64,000 bases of DNA from Hylemonella gracilis str. Niagara R (GTDB taxonomy: Bacteria; Pseudomonadota; Gammaproteobacteria; Burkholderiales; Burkholderiaceae_C): contig NZ_JEMG01000001.1 in assembly GCF_000600295.1 (NCBI RefSeq), positions 1,369,165 to 1,433,164 of the forward strand, given 5' to 3'. Shown piece by piece: positions 24,555-31,871 of the stretch. Below the pieces are notes generated by a model. The model had not been told where the DNA came from. It did no database searches and saw only the letters and a list, made by a program, of their open reading frames with translations. The number at the start of each line of letters is the position of its first letter. The first letter of the stretch is position 1. The position numbers were made by a program, and so were the translations under genes.

Positions 24555-25613
24555 ATGACATACCAGGTCACGGTGCAGCCGAGCGGGCGCAGTTTTGGCG
24601 TGGAGCCGGGCGAGGCGATTCTGGCCGCCGGCATCCGGGCGGGCATCGGTCTGCCCTATGGCTGCCGGGATGGCGCCTGCGGTTCTTGCAAGAGCAAGAA
24701 GATTTCCGGCACGGTGGTGCATGGCGCCCACCAGGCCAAGGCATTGAGCCCCGATGAAGAAGCCGCGGGCATGGTGCTGACCTGCTGCGGCGTGCCGCAC
24801 AGCGACGTGGTGCTCGAATCGCGCCAGGTGGTGGAGGCGGGGGCTTTTCCCATCAAGAAGCTGCCGGTGCGCGTGAGCACGCTCGAACGGCTCTCGCCCG
24901 ACGTGATGCGCATCGTGCTGCAACTGCCGGCCAACGACGGCTTCCAGTACCACGCCGGCCAGTACGTGGACTTTCTGCTGCGCGACGGCTCGCGCCGCAG
25001 TTATTCCATGGCGACCGCGCCGCACACCCGCGCCGGCCAGCCGGACGCGACCCCGCCGGTCGGCGCGATGATGGAACTGCACATCCGCCACATGCCCGGT
25101 GGAAAGTTCACCGACCATGTGTTTGGCGCGATGAAGGAAAAGGAAATCCTGCGCGTTGAAGGCCCCTTCGGCAGCTTCTTCTTGCGCGAGGACAGCGACA
25201 AGCCCATGGTGCTGCTGGCCTCGGGTACGGGCTTCGCGCCCATCAAGGCCCTGATCGAAGAGATGCAGCACAAAGGCGTCACCCGGCCCGCAACCCTGTA
25301 CTGGGGCGGCCGCCGCCCCCAGGATTTCTACCTGAACGACTGGGTGCAGCAGAAGGTCGCAGAAATGCCCAACCTGAAGTACGTGCCCGTGGCCTCCGAC
25401 GCCCTGCCCGAAGACCACTGGACGGGCCGGACCGGTTTCGTCCACGCCGCCGTGCTGCAAGACATCCCCAATCTGTCGGGCTACCAGGTCTACGCCTGCG
25501 GTGCGCCCATCGTGGTCGAATCCGCGCAGCGTGACTACGTGAAGGCCGGCTTGCCGGAGGAAGAGTTCTACGCCGATTCCTTCACTAGCGAGGCTGACAA
25601 GCATGGCGCGTAG
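24555..25613 (+). CDS. 2Fe-2S ferredoxin / FAD-NAD(P)H oxidoreductase fusion
   Basis: A 352-residue electron-transfer protein. Residues 1-95 are a plant-type ferredoxin with the cluster cysteines in YGCRDGACGSCKS and LTCCG. Residues ~100-350 are a ferredoxin-NADP+-reductase-like module with FAD motif RRSYSMATAP and NAD site LLASGTGFAPIKALI. Automated pipelines call such proteins CDP-6-deoxy-delta-3,4-glucoseen reductase, but no deoxysugar genes are nearby, so that name should not be trusted; it resembles reductase components of oxygenases. The stop codon lies inside a 12-base perfect hairpin. Confidence 0.9.
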   Translation: MTYQVTVQPSGRSFGVEPGEAILAAGIRAGIGLPYGCRDGACGSCKSKKISGTVVHGAHQAKALSPDEEAAGMVLTCCGVPHSDVVLESRQVVEAGAFPIKKLPVRVSTLERLSPDVMRIVLQLPANDGFQYHAGQYVDFLLRDGSRRSYSMATAPHTRAGQPDATPPVGAMMELHIRHMPGGKFTDHVFGAMKEKEILRVEGPFGSFFLREDSDKPMVLLASGTGFAPIKALIEEMQHKGVTRPATLYWGGRRPQDFYLNDWVQQKVAEMPNLKYVPVASDALPEDHWTGRTGFVHAAVLQDIPNLSGYQVYACGAPIVVESAQRDYVKAGLPEEEFYADSFTSEADKHGA

Positions 25614-25670
25614 CGCCATGCTTGCGGCGAAGACTCACTTTGCGAAGCAAAGTTAAGGTGCGATAGCACC
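25598..25670. promoter_or_regulatory. Run of three perfect hairpins between the reductase and Bug genes
   Basis: Stem 1: 25598-25624, 12-base arms, loop GTA, overlapping the stop codon of the reductase. Stem 2: ACTTTGC-GAA-GCAAAGT (25637-25653). Stem 3: GGTGC-GATA-GCACC (25657-25670). No U-run follows. This may be a Rho-type or processing terminator, or a structured leader of the following receptor gene. Confidence 0.5.
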
Positions 25671-25725
25671 GTGTCGTAGCCACAAGCACCTGCAGTGCAA
25701 GCGAACGAATATTTCAGGAGACACC

Positions 25726-26697
25726 ATGCAACGCAGACACCTCTTGCTCGCTGGCGCAGCCGCCGGGGCCGCCCCATTCGCAACGCGCGTCTTCGCGCAG
25801 CAGTCGCCCATCCGCCTGATCGTGCCCTATGCGCCCGGTGGCCCGCTGGACGTGACCGCGCGCGCCCTGGCCGAGCGTGTGCAGGCCAGCCTGGGCACCG
25901 TGATCGTAGACAACCGCCCTGGCGCGGGCGGCAACATCGGCGCGGACGCCGTGGCCAAGGCCACGCCCGACGGCCTGACCATCGGTCTGGCGGCCACCGC
26001 CACGCACGCGGTCAACCCGTGGTTGTTCAGCAAGATGCCTTTTGATGCCGCCAAGGATTTCGCGCCCATCACGCAGATGGCGCGCGTGCCCAATGTGCTG
26101 GTCATGAACGCGCAGACCGCGCAGCGTCTCGGTATCCAGGATCTCAAGGGTTTGGTTGCCTACGCCCAAGCGCACCCGGACAAGCTGAACTACGGCAGCG
26201 GCGGCAACGGCAGCGCGGGCCATCTGGCGGGTGAGCTGTTCAAGTCCGGTGCCGGTATCTCCGTGCTGCATGTGCCTTACAACGGCGCCAACCCCGCGCA
26301 ACTGGCCCTGGTGAGCGGGCAGGTGGATTTCAACTTCGACAACCTGGCTGCGGCCTCCGCCAACATCAAGGCGGGCAAGCTGGTCGCCCTGGCCGTCACG
26401 TCCGCGCGTCGCAGCGCCATGCTGCCCGAGGTGCCGGCCGTGGCCGAGGTGCTGCCCGGCTTCGCCATCGACACCTGGTGGGGGCTGGTCGCGCCCGCAG
26501 GCACGCCCAAGGACGTGATCACGCGCCTGAACCGCGCCTTCGTCGAGGCCCTGAACGCCCCCGAAACCCGGCAGCGTTTCGCGACCCTGATGGCCGAGCC
26601 GGTGCCCACCACGCCCGAGGCCTTTGGCGCCTTCATGCAGGGTGAATTGGCGAAGTACCAGCAGGTGGTGAAGCTGAGCGGGGCGCGAGTGGATTGA
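25726..26697 (+). CDS. Tripartite tricarboxylate transporter substrate-binding protein (second Bug receptor)
   Basis: A 323-residue periplasmic receptor. The N-terminus QRRHLLLAGAAAGAAPFA ends at FAQQ and, with its twin arginine, could be a Tat or Sec signal. Family stretches are PIRLIVPYAPGGPLDVTARAL, quoted as IRLIVPYAPGGPLD, then YGSGGNGSAGHLAGE and LHVPYNGANPAQLAL in the ligand loops. AGGAGACACC precedes the ATG. It shares the family with the receptor at 1.6 kb but is clearly divergent. No TctA/B genes are adjacent; its ligand is unknown. Confidence 0.93.
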   Translation: MQRRHLLLAGAAAGAAPFATRVFAQQSPIRLIVPYAPGGPLDVTARALAERVQASLGTVIVDNRPGAGGNIGADAVAKATPDGLTIGLAATATHAVNPWLFSKMPFDAAKDFAPITQMARVPNVLVMNAQTAQRLGIQDLKGLVAYAQAHPDKLNYGSGGNGSAGHLAGELFKSGAGISVLHVPYNGANPAQLALVSGQVDFNFDNLAAASANIKAGKLVALAVTSARRSAMLPEVPAVAEVLPGFAIDTWWGLVAPAGTPKDVITRLNRAFVEALNAPETRQRFATLMAEPVPTTPEAFGAFMQGELAKYQQVVKLSGARVD

Positions 26698-26736
26698 GAG
26701 GCGCTCGCCTCGGCTTGGATGCTTCTCCTGCGGAGA

Positions 26737-27134
26737 GCCGCACCGGGCCTGCCGCCCACGCGCTCCTACGGGGATGGCCTTCGGCTCCGCGCTTCAGCCG
26801 TGCCTGAAGCCGCTGCGGCATAACTCACTGCGCGCCCACCTTGTCAGGTGGACGCTCCGTTCAAACACGATGCCGCAAATCAGAGGACGATGCGCCGCAC
26901 TTGCGGCGCTGCGGCTTCATGCCCGGCCAGGCGATGCTGAATGAGTCTGCCGATGGGCTGCGCCGCATGGCGGGATGGGATGCTAGGCGCAAACCGCAGC
27001 CATAGCCCAGCTATGGCGAGGATTTGCAACGCCGCAGACCGCCCGCGATGCGGATGCAGCACGCGGCGAGACTTGTTCAGCATCGCCTCATCGCCATCCC
27101 CGAAATCGCGCGCGGGCGGCAGGCCCGGTGCGGC
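26737..27134 (+). repeat. MITE-like palindrome-ended element, copy 1 (interrupted)
   Basis: A 398-base element with 41-base terminal inverted repeats: left 26737-26777 (begins GCCGCACCGGGCCTGCCGCC, ends GGGGATGG) and right 27094-27134, its near-complement. Internal sequence carries further hairpins such as GCTTCAG-N6-CTGAAGC. Without the 160-base nested insertion its length is ~238 bases, matching the inverted copy at 28304-28544. It has no coding capacity, so it would need a transposase in trans. No clear target duplication was seen. Confidence 0.75.
26929..27088 (+). repeat. Nested 160-base palindromic element inside copy 1
   Basis: It begins AGGCGATGCTGAA and ends with the exact complement TTCAGCATCGCCT. 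The two halves are imperfectly complementary along the whole length, down to a central GCCATAG-CCCAG-CTATGGC (26999-27017), so it can fold into one long hairpin. Copy 2 of the outer element lacks it, which shows that it inserted after the outer element was established. Confidence 0.7.
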
Positions 27135-27146
27135 CGGGGCATGCGA

Positions 27147-27175
27147 TTGACATGCAAATTTAATGTAGCTACATT
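27147..27175 (+). promoter_or_regulatory. Promoter of brnTA
   Basis: TTGACA (27147-27152), 17-base spacer, TACATT (27170-27175). The predicted start is at about 27181-27183, on or next to the brnT ATG, so the toxin mRNA may be leaderless. Confidence 0.6.
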
Positions 27176-27179
27176 AAAT
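27158..27179. promoter_or_regulatory. 22-base perfect palindrome, probable BrnA operator
   Basis: A perfect palindrome with TTTAATGTAG-CTACATTAAA at its core and one more pair outside. It covers the -10 box and ends one base before brnT. BrnA antitoxins are known to repress their own operon, so binding here is expected though not shown. Confidence 0.65.
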
Positions 27180-27180
27180 A

Positions 27181-27450
27181 ATGCGAATTGAGTTCGACCT
27201 TGCCAAAGACGCGAGCAATCAGGAGAAGCATGGTCTATCGCTGGCACTGGCGGCGGAACTTGATTGGGATGCAGCACTGGTGTGGGTGGATGAACGGCAC
27301 GACTATGGAGAGTTGCGCATGATTGCCTTGGCGCCGGAGACCGGAATCCTGTACTACGTGGCATTTGTTGACCGTGGCGAGGTGCGCAGAATCATCAGCG
27401 TGCGCAAAGCCAACCGACGCGAGGTGAAGCACTATGTCCAAAATATCTAA
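27181..27450 (+). CDS. brnT: BrnT family toxin of a type II toxin-antitoxin system
   Basis: An 89-residue RelE-fold ribonuclease toxin. It shows the family pattern IEFDLAKDASNQEKHGLS at the N-terminus, AAELDWDAALVW, and the C-terminal RRIISVRKANRREVKHY with the basic residues needed for RNA cleavage. The full family length is present, with no frameshift. No Shine-Dalgarno precedes it because the promoter runs almost to the ATG. It overlaps the antitoxin gene by 17 bases. The antitoxin BrnA is expected to neutralise it; gene order toxin-first is typical of this family. Confidence 0.92.
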   Translation: MRIEFDLAKDASNQEKHGLSLALAAELDWDAALVWVDERHDYGELRMIALAPETGILYYVAFVDRGEVRRIISVRKANRREVKHYVQNI

Positions 27451-27733
27451 GCGTCCCGCCATCGTCATGCCGACGGTTGCGGAAGACAAAGCGATCACGG
27501 CGGCCGCCAAGGCCGACCCGGATGCTCGGCCCCTGACCCCCAAGCAGTTGCAGGCGATGGTTCCGATGAAGGCGGTGCGCGGTCGCCCTAAGTCTGAAAA
27601 CAAGAAGCTGCTGGTGTCGATCCGCTACAGCCCGGAAGTCGTGGCGTACTTCAAGTCAACCGGCGAGGGCTGGCAGTCTCGCATGGACGGGGTGCTGCAG
27701 CAGTACGTGGCGCGTCACTCGCGGCGAGCGTGA
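27434..27733 (+). CDS. brnA: BrnA family antitoxin
   Basis: A 99-residue antitoxin. The N-terminal half is basic and flexible; the C-terminal half carries the ribbon-helix-helix-like domain KKLLVSIRYSPEVVAYFKSTG followed by GWQSRMDGVLQQYV, quoted as VSIRYSPEVVAYFKSTG, the standard BrnA end. It would bind BrnT and repress the operon at the palindrome upstream. It is longer at the N-terminus than the minimal antitoxin. Its stop is next to the Nudix gene; both toxin and antitoxin look intact. Confidence 0.9.
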   Translation: MSKISKRPAIVMPTVAEDKAITAAAKADPDARPLTPKQLQAMVPMKAVRGRPKSENKKLLVSIRYSPEVVAYFKSTGEGWQSRMDGVLQQYVARHSRRA

Positions 27734-27763
27734 GGCCGATAACCAGCTGCTCTGCCTCCACCG

Positions 27764-28219
27764 ATGAGAACACCGAAGGCAGTCCCAATCGTTTTGCGCC
27801 ATCGCAACCACAGGGTAGAGGTTCTCGTTTTTCTGCACCCACAGGCTGGCACTCAACTCGTCAAAGGAACGATCGAGCCGGGAGAGTCTGTTGCACAAGC
27901 GTCCACAAGAGAACTCGCTGAAGAATCAGGCATCTTAGGTGCGCAGTGCGTCAGAGATCTGGGTACCTGGGAACAATGCCCGCGCGGTCAGGTGTGGCAT
28001 TTTCGTGAAATGGCTGTGCCGGTCGATCTCGCAGACTCGTGGAGCTTCTTCACCGAAGACGCTGGAGGCCACCTTTTCGAGTTCAGCTGGCACCCGCTGG
28101 ACGAACCCGCACCTTCCAGTTGTCACGCAGTCTTTGTTGACGCCCTGGACTTCCTGCGTAAGCGGATTGCAGCAATCGGGCATCTCCCCCCGACAGCAAA
28201 GGCTCCAGGAGCTGCCTAA
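27764..28219 (+). CDS. Nudix hydrolase family protein
   Basis: A 151-residue protein with a complete Nudix box: G-TIEPG-E-SVAQAST-RELAEESGI near residues 35-57, which binds Mg2+ and hydrolyses a nucleoside diphosphate linked to another moiety. The start ATG (before RTPKAV) is 31 bases after brnA ends. Substrate cannot be read from sequence; members range from NADH pyrophosphatases to 8-oxo-dGTPases. It lies between the two inverted MITE-like copies together with brnTA, so the three genes may form one accessory cassette. Confidence 0.88.
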   Translation: MRTPKAVPIVLRHRNHRVEVLVFLHPQAGTQLVKGTIEPGESVAQASTRELAEESGILGAQCVRDLGTWEQCPRGQVWHFREMAVPVDLADSWSFFTEDAGGHLFEFSWHPLDEPAPSSCHAVFVDALDFLRKRIAAIGHLPPTAKAPGAA

Positions 28220-28600
28220 AACCTTGTAGTGACGTGGAATGAACCCGATTGGCCATGATGGAAAGGGTCGTTCACTCATGGAGTGCCTTGCTACTGCAAC
28301 TAACACCGCGCCGGGCCTGCCGCCCGCGCGCGATTTCGGGGATGGCGCTTCAGTTGGGCCTGAAGTCGCAGCGCCGCAAGTGCGGCGCATCGTCCTCTGA
28401 CTTGCGGCATCGTGTTTGAACGGAGCGCTCACCTGACAAGGTAGGCGCGCAGTGAGTTATGCCGCAGCGGCTTCAGGCACGGCTGAAGCGCGAAGCCGAA
28501 GGCCATCCCCGTATGAGCGCGCGGGCGGCAGGCCCGGTGCGGTGCTCCAGATCAAACGCTACTTTTTCGCCCAGCCTACGCTCTTCGCGGGCCAACACGT
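28220..28600. other. Intergenic stretch occupied by MITE-like element copy 2
   Basis: About 85 bases of spacer after the Nudix gene, then the repeat at 28304-28544, then the tail of the leftward small gene. No gene or promoter is supported. Confidence 0.65.
28304..28544 (-). repeat. MITE-like palindrome-ended element, copy 2 (uninterrupted)
   Basis: A 241-base element, inverted relative to copy 1 and nearly identical to it once the nested insertion is removed. Long runs such as the stretch containing GGCATAACTCACTGCGCGCC agree on opposite strands. Ends: CACCGCGCCGGGCCTGCC at the left, GGCAGGCCCGGTGCGGTG at the right. With copy 1 it brackets brnTA and the Nudix gene. Confidence 0.75.
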
Positions 28601-28933
28601 TCACCTGATCCGCAACACCGCCAGCCGATCGGTCAGGAGTTGTGTCCAATGCCCCAGGCGCGCGCCATGCGCAGAGCGCACCGGCGCCGGCAACACCTGC
28701 ACCCGCGCCGCAGAGCGGGCCACGACCTCGATCCAGCCGCCACGCTCCACCACGTGCAGGTCCTCCGCGCCCAGCTCGGCACTGGCGTTGAACACCGTCT
28801 CGCCCAGCCAAGCGGGCGGTGACAGCAGTTGAACTTTGCCCTCCACCACCCGCACCCAAGCCCCCGCGTCCACGGCCACGCGCAAGGTCTGGCCCGGTTC
28901 CAGGGCTGTGAATTCGGGGAACGATGTGGTCAT
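28601..28933 (-). CDS. Small protein, probable DUF2917 family
   Basis: A 110-residue protein with an all-beta, non-catalytic look: LEPGQTLRVAVDAGAWVRVVEGKVQLL, then LGAEDLHVVERGGWIEVVAR, quoted as GQTLRVAVDAGAWVRVVEG, matching the pattern of short DUF2917-type proteins in Burkholderiales. No signal peptide or membrane segment. It is divergent from the RidA gene with a 200-base gap. Function unknown; the family assignment is by pattern and moderately sure. Confidence 0.55.
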   Translation of the reverse strand: MTTSFPEFTALEPGQTLRVAVDAGAWVRVVEGKVQLLSPPAWLGETVFNASAELGAEDLHVVERGGWIEVVARSAARVQVLPAPVRSAHGARLGHWTQLLTDRLAVLRIR

Positions 28934-29135
28934 GAAAGCACCTCGTGGAGTGAGTGGGGGAGGGCTTCATCGTAGAAATCCGGGCGCGCAAAAAACAGGC
29001 ACAGCGCCACGTTAAGCGCAGCGCAACAGAAGCGCGTGCGGCCATCTGTTATGGTCTGCTTGCCTGGAATCTGCATCTGTTTTTGGCGCGCCGCGCGAGG
29101 GAAGATCAGCCACCCGTGCATCCACATTCACCGCC

Positions 29136-29600
29136 ATGTCCGACACCATCGAGTCCCGACTGCACGCCTTAGGCCTCGTGCTTCCCGCTGTGACTGCGAC
29201 GCGCGGCAGCTTCAAGCCCTATGTGATCCTGGGCAACACCCTCCACCTGTCTGGCAAGGGAGCGCCTTTGCGAGAAGCCGTGCAAAAAATCCCCAAGGTG
29301 GGGGCCGAGGTCTCGGTGGCCGAAGCACAGGCGCATGCGCGGGACATTGCCCTGTACCTGCTCGCCGTGACACGGCAAGCCCTGGGTGATCTTGAGCGCA
29401 TCAAGCAGGTGGTGAAGGTCTTTGGCATGGTCAATGCCACCCCGGACTTCACGCAGCACACCGAGGTCATCAACGGCTGTTCGGACCTCTTGGTGCAGGT
29501 GCTTGGCGCGCGGGGCGAGCATGCCCGCTCAGCGATCGGCGTCGCTTCCCTGCCCAAGGGCTTCGCGGTCGAGATCGAAGCCGTCGTCGCGTTCACTTGA
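29136..29600 (+). CDS. RidA family protein (YjgF/YER057c/UK114)
   Basis: A 154-residue protein of the longer RidA subgroup (Rid5-7-like or the so-called atypical group), with NTLHLSGKGAPLRE near the N-terminus and a C-terminal half including SAIGVASLPKGFAVEIEAVV. The family deaminates reactive enamine/imine intermediates, protecting PLP enzymes. The arginine of canonical RidA (in the ARSAIGV stretch) is present. It lies 27 bases before the MocR/GntR gene on the same strand, which matches the frequent linkage of Rid and PLP enzymes. Confidence 0.87.
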   Translation: MSDTIESRLHALGLVLPAVTATRGSFKPYVILGNTLHLSGKGAPLREAVQKIPKVGAEVSVAEAQAHARDIALYLLAVTRQALGDLERIKQVVKVFGMVNATPDFTQHTEVINGCSDLLVQVLGARGEHARSAIGVASLPKGFAVEIEAVVAFT

Positions 29601-29627
29601 ACTTGTGAAGAATCCCTGAAGCCCGCC

Positions 29628-31085
29628 ATGGACACGCCGCCGCTCTACCGCAAACTCGCTGCGCATTACCTGGATGCGATCCGCGCCGGTTCGCTCCAGC
29701 CCGGCGACAAACTGCCCTCGCTGCGCAGCCTGATGCGCAAACACGACATCAGCCTGTCCACCGCGCTGCAACTCTGCCGCGCCATGGAAAGCGAGGGCTG
29801 GGTCGAGGCGCGTGACCGCTCGGGCTACTTCGTGAAGCGCCCGCGCCGCCTCGCGCTCGCGGCGATGGAAGAGCCTGCCACCGATGTCGCGCCAGATCCG
29901 GCGCAGTACGTCGGCATCCACGCGAAAGTCTCGGACTTCGTCGCGCGCCGCCGCCAGGATGAAGTGCGCATCGATTTCTCCACCGCGCGCGGCGCGCCCG
30001 AGATCTACCCCGGCGAGGCCTTGCGCACGATCATGATGCGGCTGTTGCGTCAGAAGCCCGCGCTGCTGACCACCGCCGCGCCCTCGCGCAGCCTTAACCC
30101 CTTGCGGGAAGCCGCCGCGCGGCGCGGCCTGCGCACGGGCATGACGCTGGCACCCCAGGAGGTGCTGACCACCAACGGCTGCATCGAGGCGCTCAACCTC
30201 GCGCTGCGTGCGGTCGCTCAGCCCGGCGATACCGTCGCCGTTGAGTCACCTACCTTCTACGGTTTGCTGCAAGTGCTCGAAAGCCTGGGCATGCGTGCGC
30301 TCGAAATCCCGACCAGTCCGCAGACCGGTCTCTCGATCGAAGCACTCGACATGGCACTCGGTGCCTACGACAACATCAAGGCCGTCGTCACCGTGCCGCA
30401 CCTGCAGAACCCGCTGGGCAGCGTGATGCCCGACGCGCACAAGGAGCGGCTGGTCGCGCTGTGCGAGCGCCACGGCATCCCGCTGATCGAGGACGACACT
30501 TACAGCGAACTGCTGGACATGGACACCCCGCCGCGCGCGATCAAGTCCTGGGACCGCACGGGCAACGTCATCCACTGTGCCTCGTTGCACAAGATCCTCG
30601 CGCCCGGCATGCGCTTGGGCTGGATTTCGGCCGGGCGCTGGCAGAGCCGGGTGGAGATGCTCAAGTTCACCCAGTCCCGCAGCAACGAAGAGCTGTCGCA
30701 ATCGGCGGCGGGCGAGTACATGAACACCGGGGATTACGATCGGCACCTGCGCCGTCTGCGCGAACATTTGCGGCAGCAACGCGAACAGACCGCCGACGCG
30801 ATCGCCGCGCATTTCCCGGCCGGAACGCGACTGAACTATCCGCCGGGGGGCTTGCAGCTGTGGGTGGAGTTGCCGGACCGGCTCTCGTCGATGACGGTCT
30901 TCGACCGGGCGCTGCGCGACAAAATCTTCGTGGCGCCTGGCACGCTGTTCTCAAACTCCTCGCGTTTCGACCACTACCTGCGCATCAATTGTGGCTGGCC
31001 GATCACCGAGACCATCCAGGCCGCGTTGCGGCGGCTGGGTGAGATCGTGGGAGAGTGCGCAACGGTGCAGCGCAAGGCGGCGTGA
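29628..31085 (+). CDS. MocR/PdxR-type GntR regulator with aminotransferase domain
   Basis: A 485-residue fusion. Residues ~1-75 form a GntR winged helix (GDKLPSLRSLMRKHDISLSTA). Residues ~110-470 are a fold-type I aminotransferase: AVESPTFYGLLQVLE, DDTYSEL (PLP-ring Asp near 288), and SLHKILAPGMRLGW carrying the PLP lysine. Such proteins bind PLP or a PLP-amino acid and control vitamin B6 or amino-acid genes, or act as aminotransferases. Its target is not visible; a terminator-like hairpin follows and the liv genes converge on it. Confidence 0.9.
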   Translation: MDTPPLYRKLAAHYLDAIRAGSLQPGDKLPSLRSLMRKHDISLSTALQLCRAMESEGWVEARDRSGYFVKRPRRLALAAMEEPATDVAPDPAQYVGIHAKVSDFVARRRQDEVRIDFSTARGAPEIYPGEALRTIMMRLLRQKPALLTTAAPSRSLNPLREAAARRGLRTGMTLAPQEVLTTNGCIEALNLALRAVAQPGDTVAVESPTFYGLLQVLESLGMRALEIPTSPQTGLSIEALDMALGAYDNIKAVVTVPHLQNPLGSVMPDAHKERLVALCERHGIPLIEDDTYSELLDMDTPPRAIKSWDRTGNVIHCASLHKILAPGMRLGWISAGRWQSRVEMLKFTQSRSNEELSQSAAGEYMNTGDYDRHLRRLREHLRQQREQTADAIAAHFPAGTRLNYPPGGLQLWVELPDRLSSMTVFDRALRDKIFVAPGTLFSNSSRFDHYLRINCGWPITETIQAALRRLGEIVGECATVQRKAA

Positions 31086-31097
31086 AGAGGTGTAAGA

Positions 31098-31127
31098 AAG
31101 CGCGCGGGCGGCAGATCCGGCGCGCTT
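31098..31127. terminator. Bidirectional terminator-like hairpin between mocR-type gene and livF
   Basis: AAGCGCGCGGG...CCGGCGCGCTT forms a stem of about 11 pairs with one mismatch and an eight-base loop (CGGCAGAT), with T-rich flanks on both strands. It lies in the 49-base gap between convergent genes. Confidence 0.45.
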
Positions 31128-31134
31128 CTTCAGT

Positions 31135-31866
31135 TCAACCTTCGCCGAGGTAGGCTGCACGCACCGCCGGGTCGTGCAGCAACTGGTCGGCCGGGCCGGA
31201 CAGGCTGATCAGGCCGCTTTCCATCACATAACCCCGGTCCGCGATGGACAGGGCACGGCTGGCGTTCTGCTCGACCAACAGCACCGTGACGCCCTGGCTG
31301 GACACCTCGTTCACCACCTCGAAGATCTTGTCCACCATGATGGGCGACAGGCCCATCGAGGGTTCGTCCAGCAGCAGCACCTGCGGGCGGCTCATCAGCG
31401 CGCGACCCATGGCCAGCATCTGCTGCTCACCGCCGGAGAGCGTGCCAGCGAGCTGTTGATGGCGTTCCTTCAGGCGCGGGAACAAGGCGTACATGCGCTC
31501 CATGTCCGCACCGATGCGGTCCTTGTCGTCGTGCACGTAAGCACCCATCATCAGGTTCTCGGCGATGGTCATGCGCGTGAAAACGCCACGGCCTTCCGGC
31601 ACCATGGCCAGACCCTGGCGCACCAAGTCCCAAGGACCTTGGCCACGGATGCTCTTGCCCAAGTAGCTGATCGTGCCGCCGCAGGGCAGGCCGCCGGTGA
31701 TGGCCTTCATGGTGCTGGTCTTGCCGGCACCGTTGGAGCCGATCAGGCTGACCAGTTCGCCGCGCCGTACCTCGAAATCCACACCCTTGACGGCCTGGAT
31801 GCCGCCGTAAGCCACGGTCAGGCCGCTGACCTGCAGCAGTACTTCGTTTTGTTTCTTGTCGCTCAT
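31135..31866 (-). CDS. livF: Branched-chain amino-acid-type ABC transporter ATP-binding protein LivF
   Basis: A 243-residue ATPase of the LivF class. Walker A is GSNGAGKTST near residue 38, the signature LSGGEQQMLAMG near 143 and Walker B VLLLDEPSMGL near 163. It pairs with LivG to power a LivH/LivM permease importing branched-chain amino acids or other small amphipathic molecules. Last gene of the leftward livHMGF set; five bases follow livG. Substrate of the system is not certain because no binding protein is encoded in the window. Confidence 0.93.
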   Translation of the reverse strand: MSDKKQNEVLLQVSGLTVAYGGIQAVKGVDFEVRRGELVSLIGSNGAGKTSTMKAITGGLPCGGTISYLGKSIRGQGPWDLVRQGLAMVPEGRGVFTRMTIAENLMMGAYVHDDKDRIGADMERMYALFPRLKERHQQLAGTLSGGEQQMLAMGRALMSRPQVLLLDEPSMGLSPIMVDKIFEVVNEVSSQGVTVLLVEQNASRALSIADRGYVMESGLISLSGPADQLLHDPAVRAAYLGEG

Positions 31867-31871
31867 GATGT

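Larger units (their letters stand above)
26698..27180. other. Intergenic stretch filled by a MITE-like element and the brnTA promoter
   Basis: No gene is supported. It consists of about 40 bases of spacer, the palindrome-ended element copy 1 (26737-27134) with its nested insertion, and the promoter/operator of the toxin-antitoxin pair from 27147. Short open frames here simply follow the GC-rich repeat. Confidence 0.7.

Noticed and set aside
31098-31127. Third copy of the MITE-like end (GCGCGCGGGCGGCAG...)
   Set aside because: The similarity is limited to about 20 GC-rich bases and lacks the rest of the element; a terminator-type hairpin explains it better.
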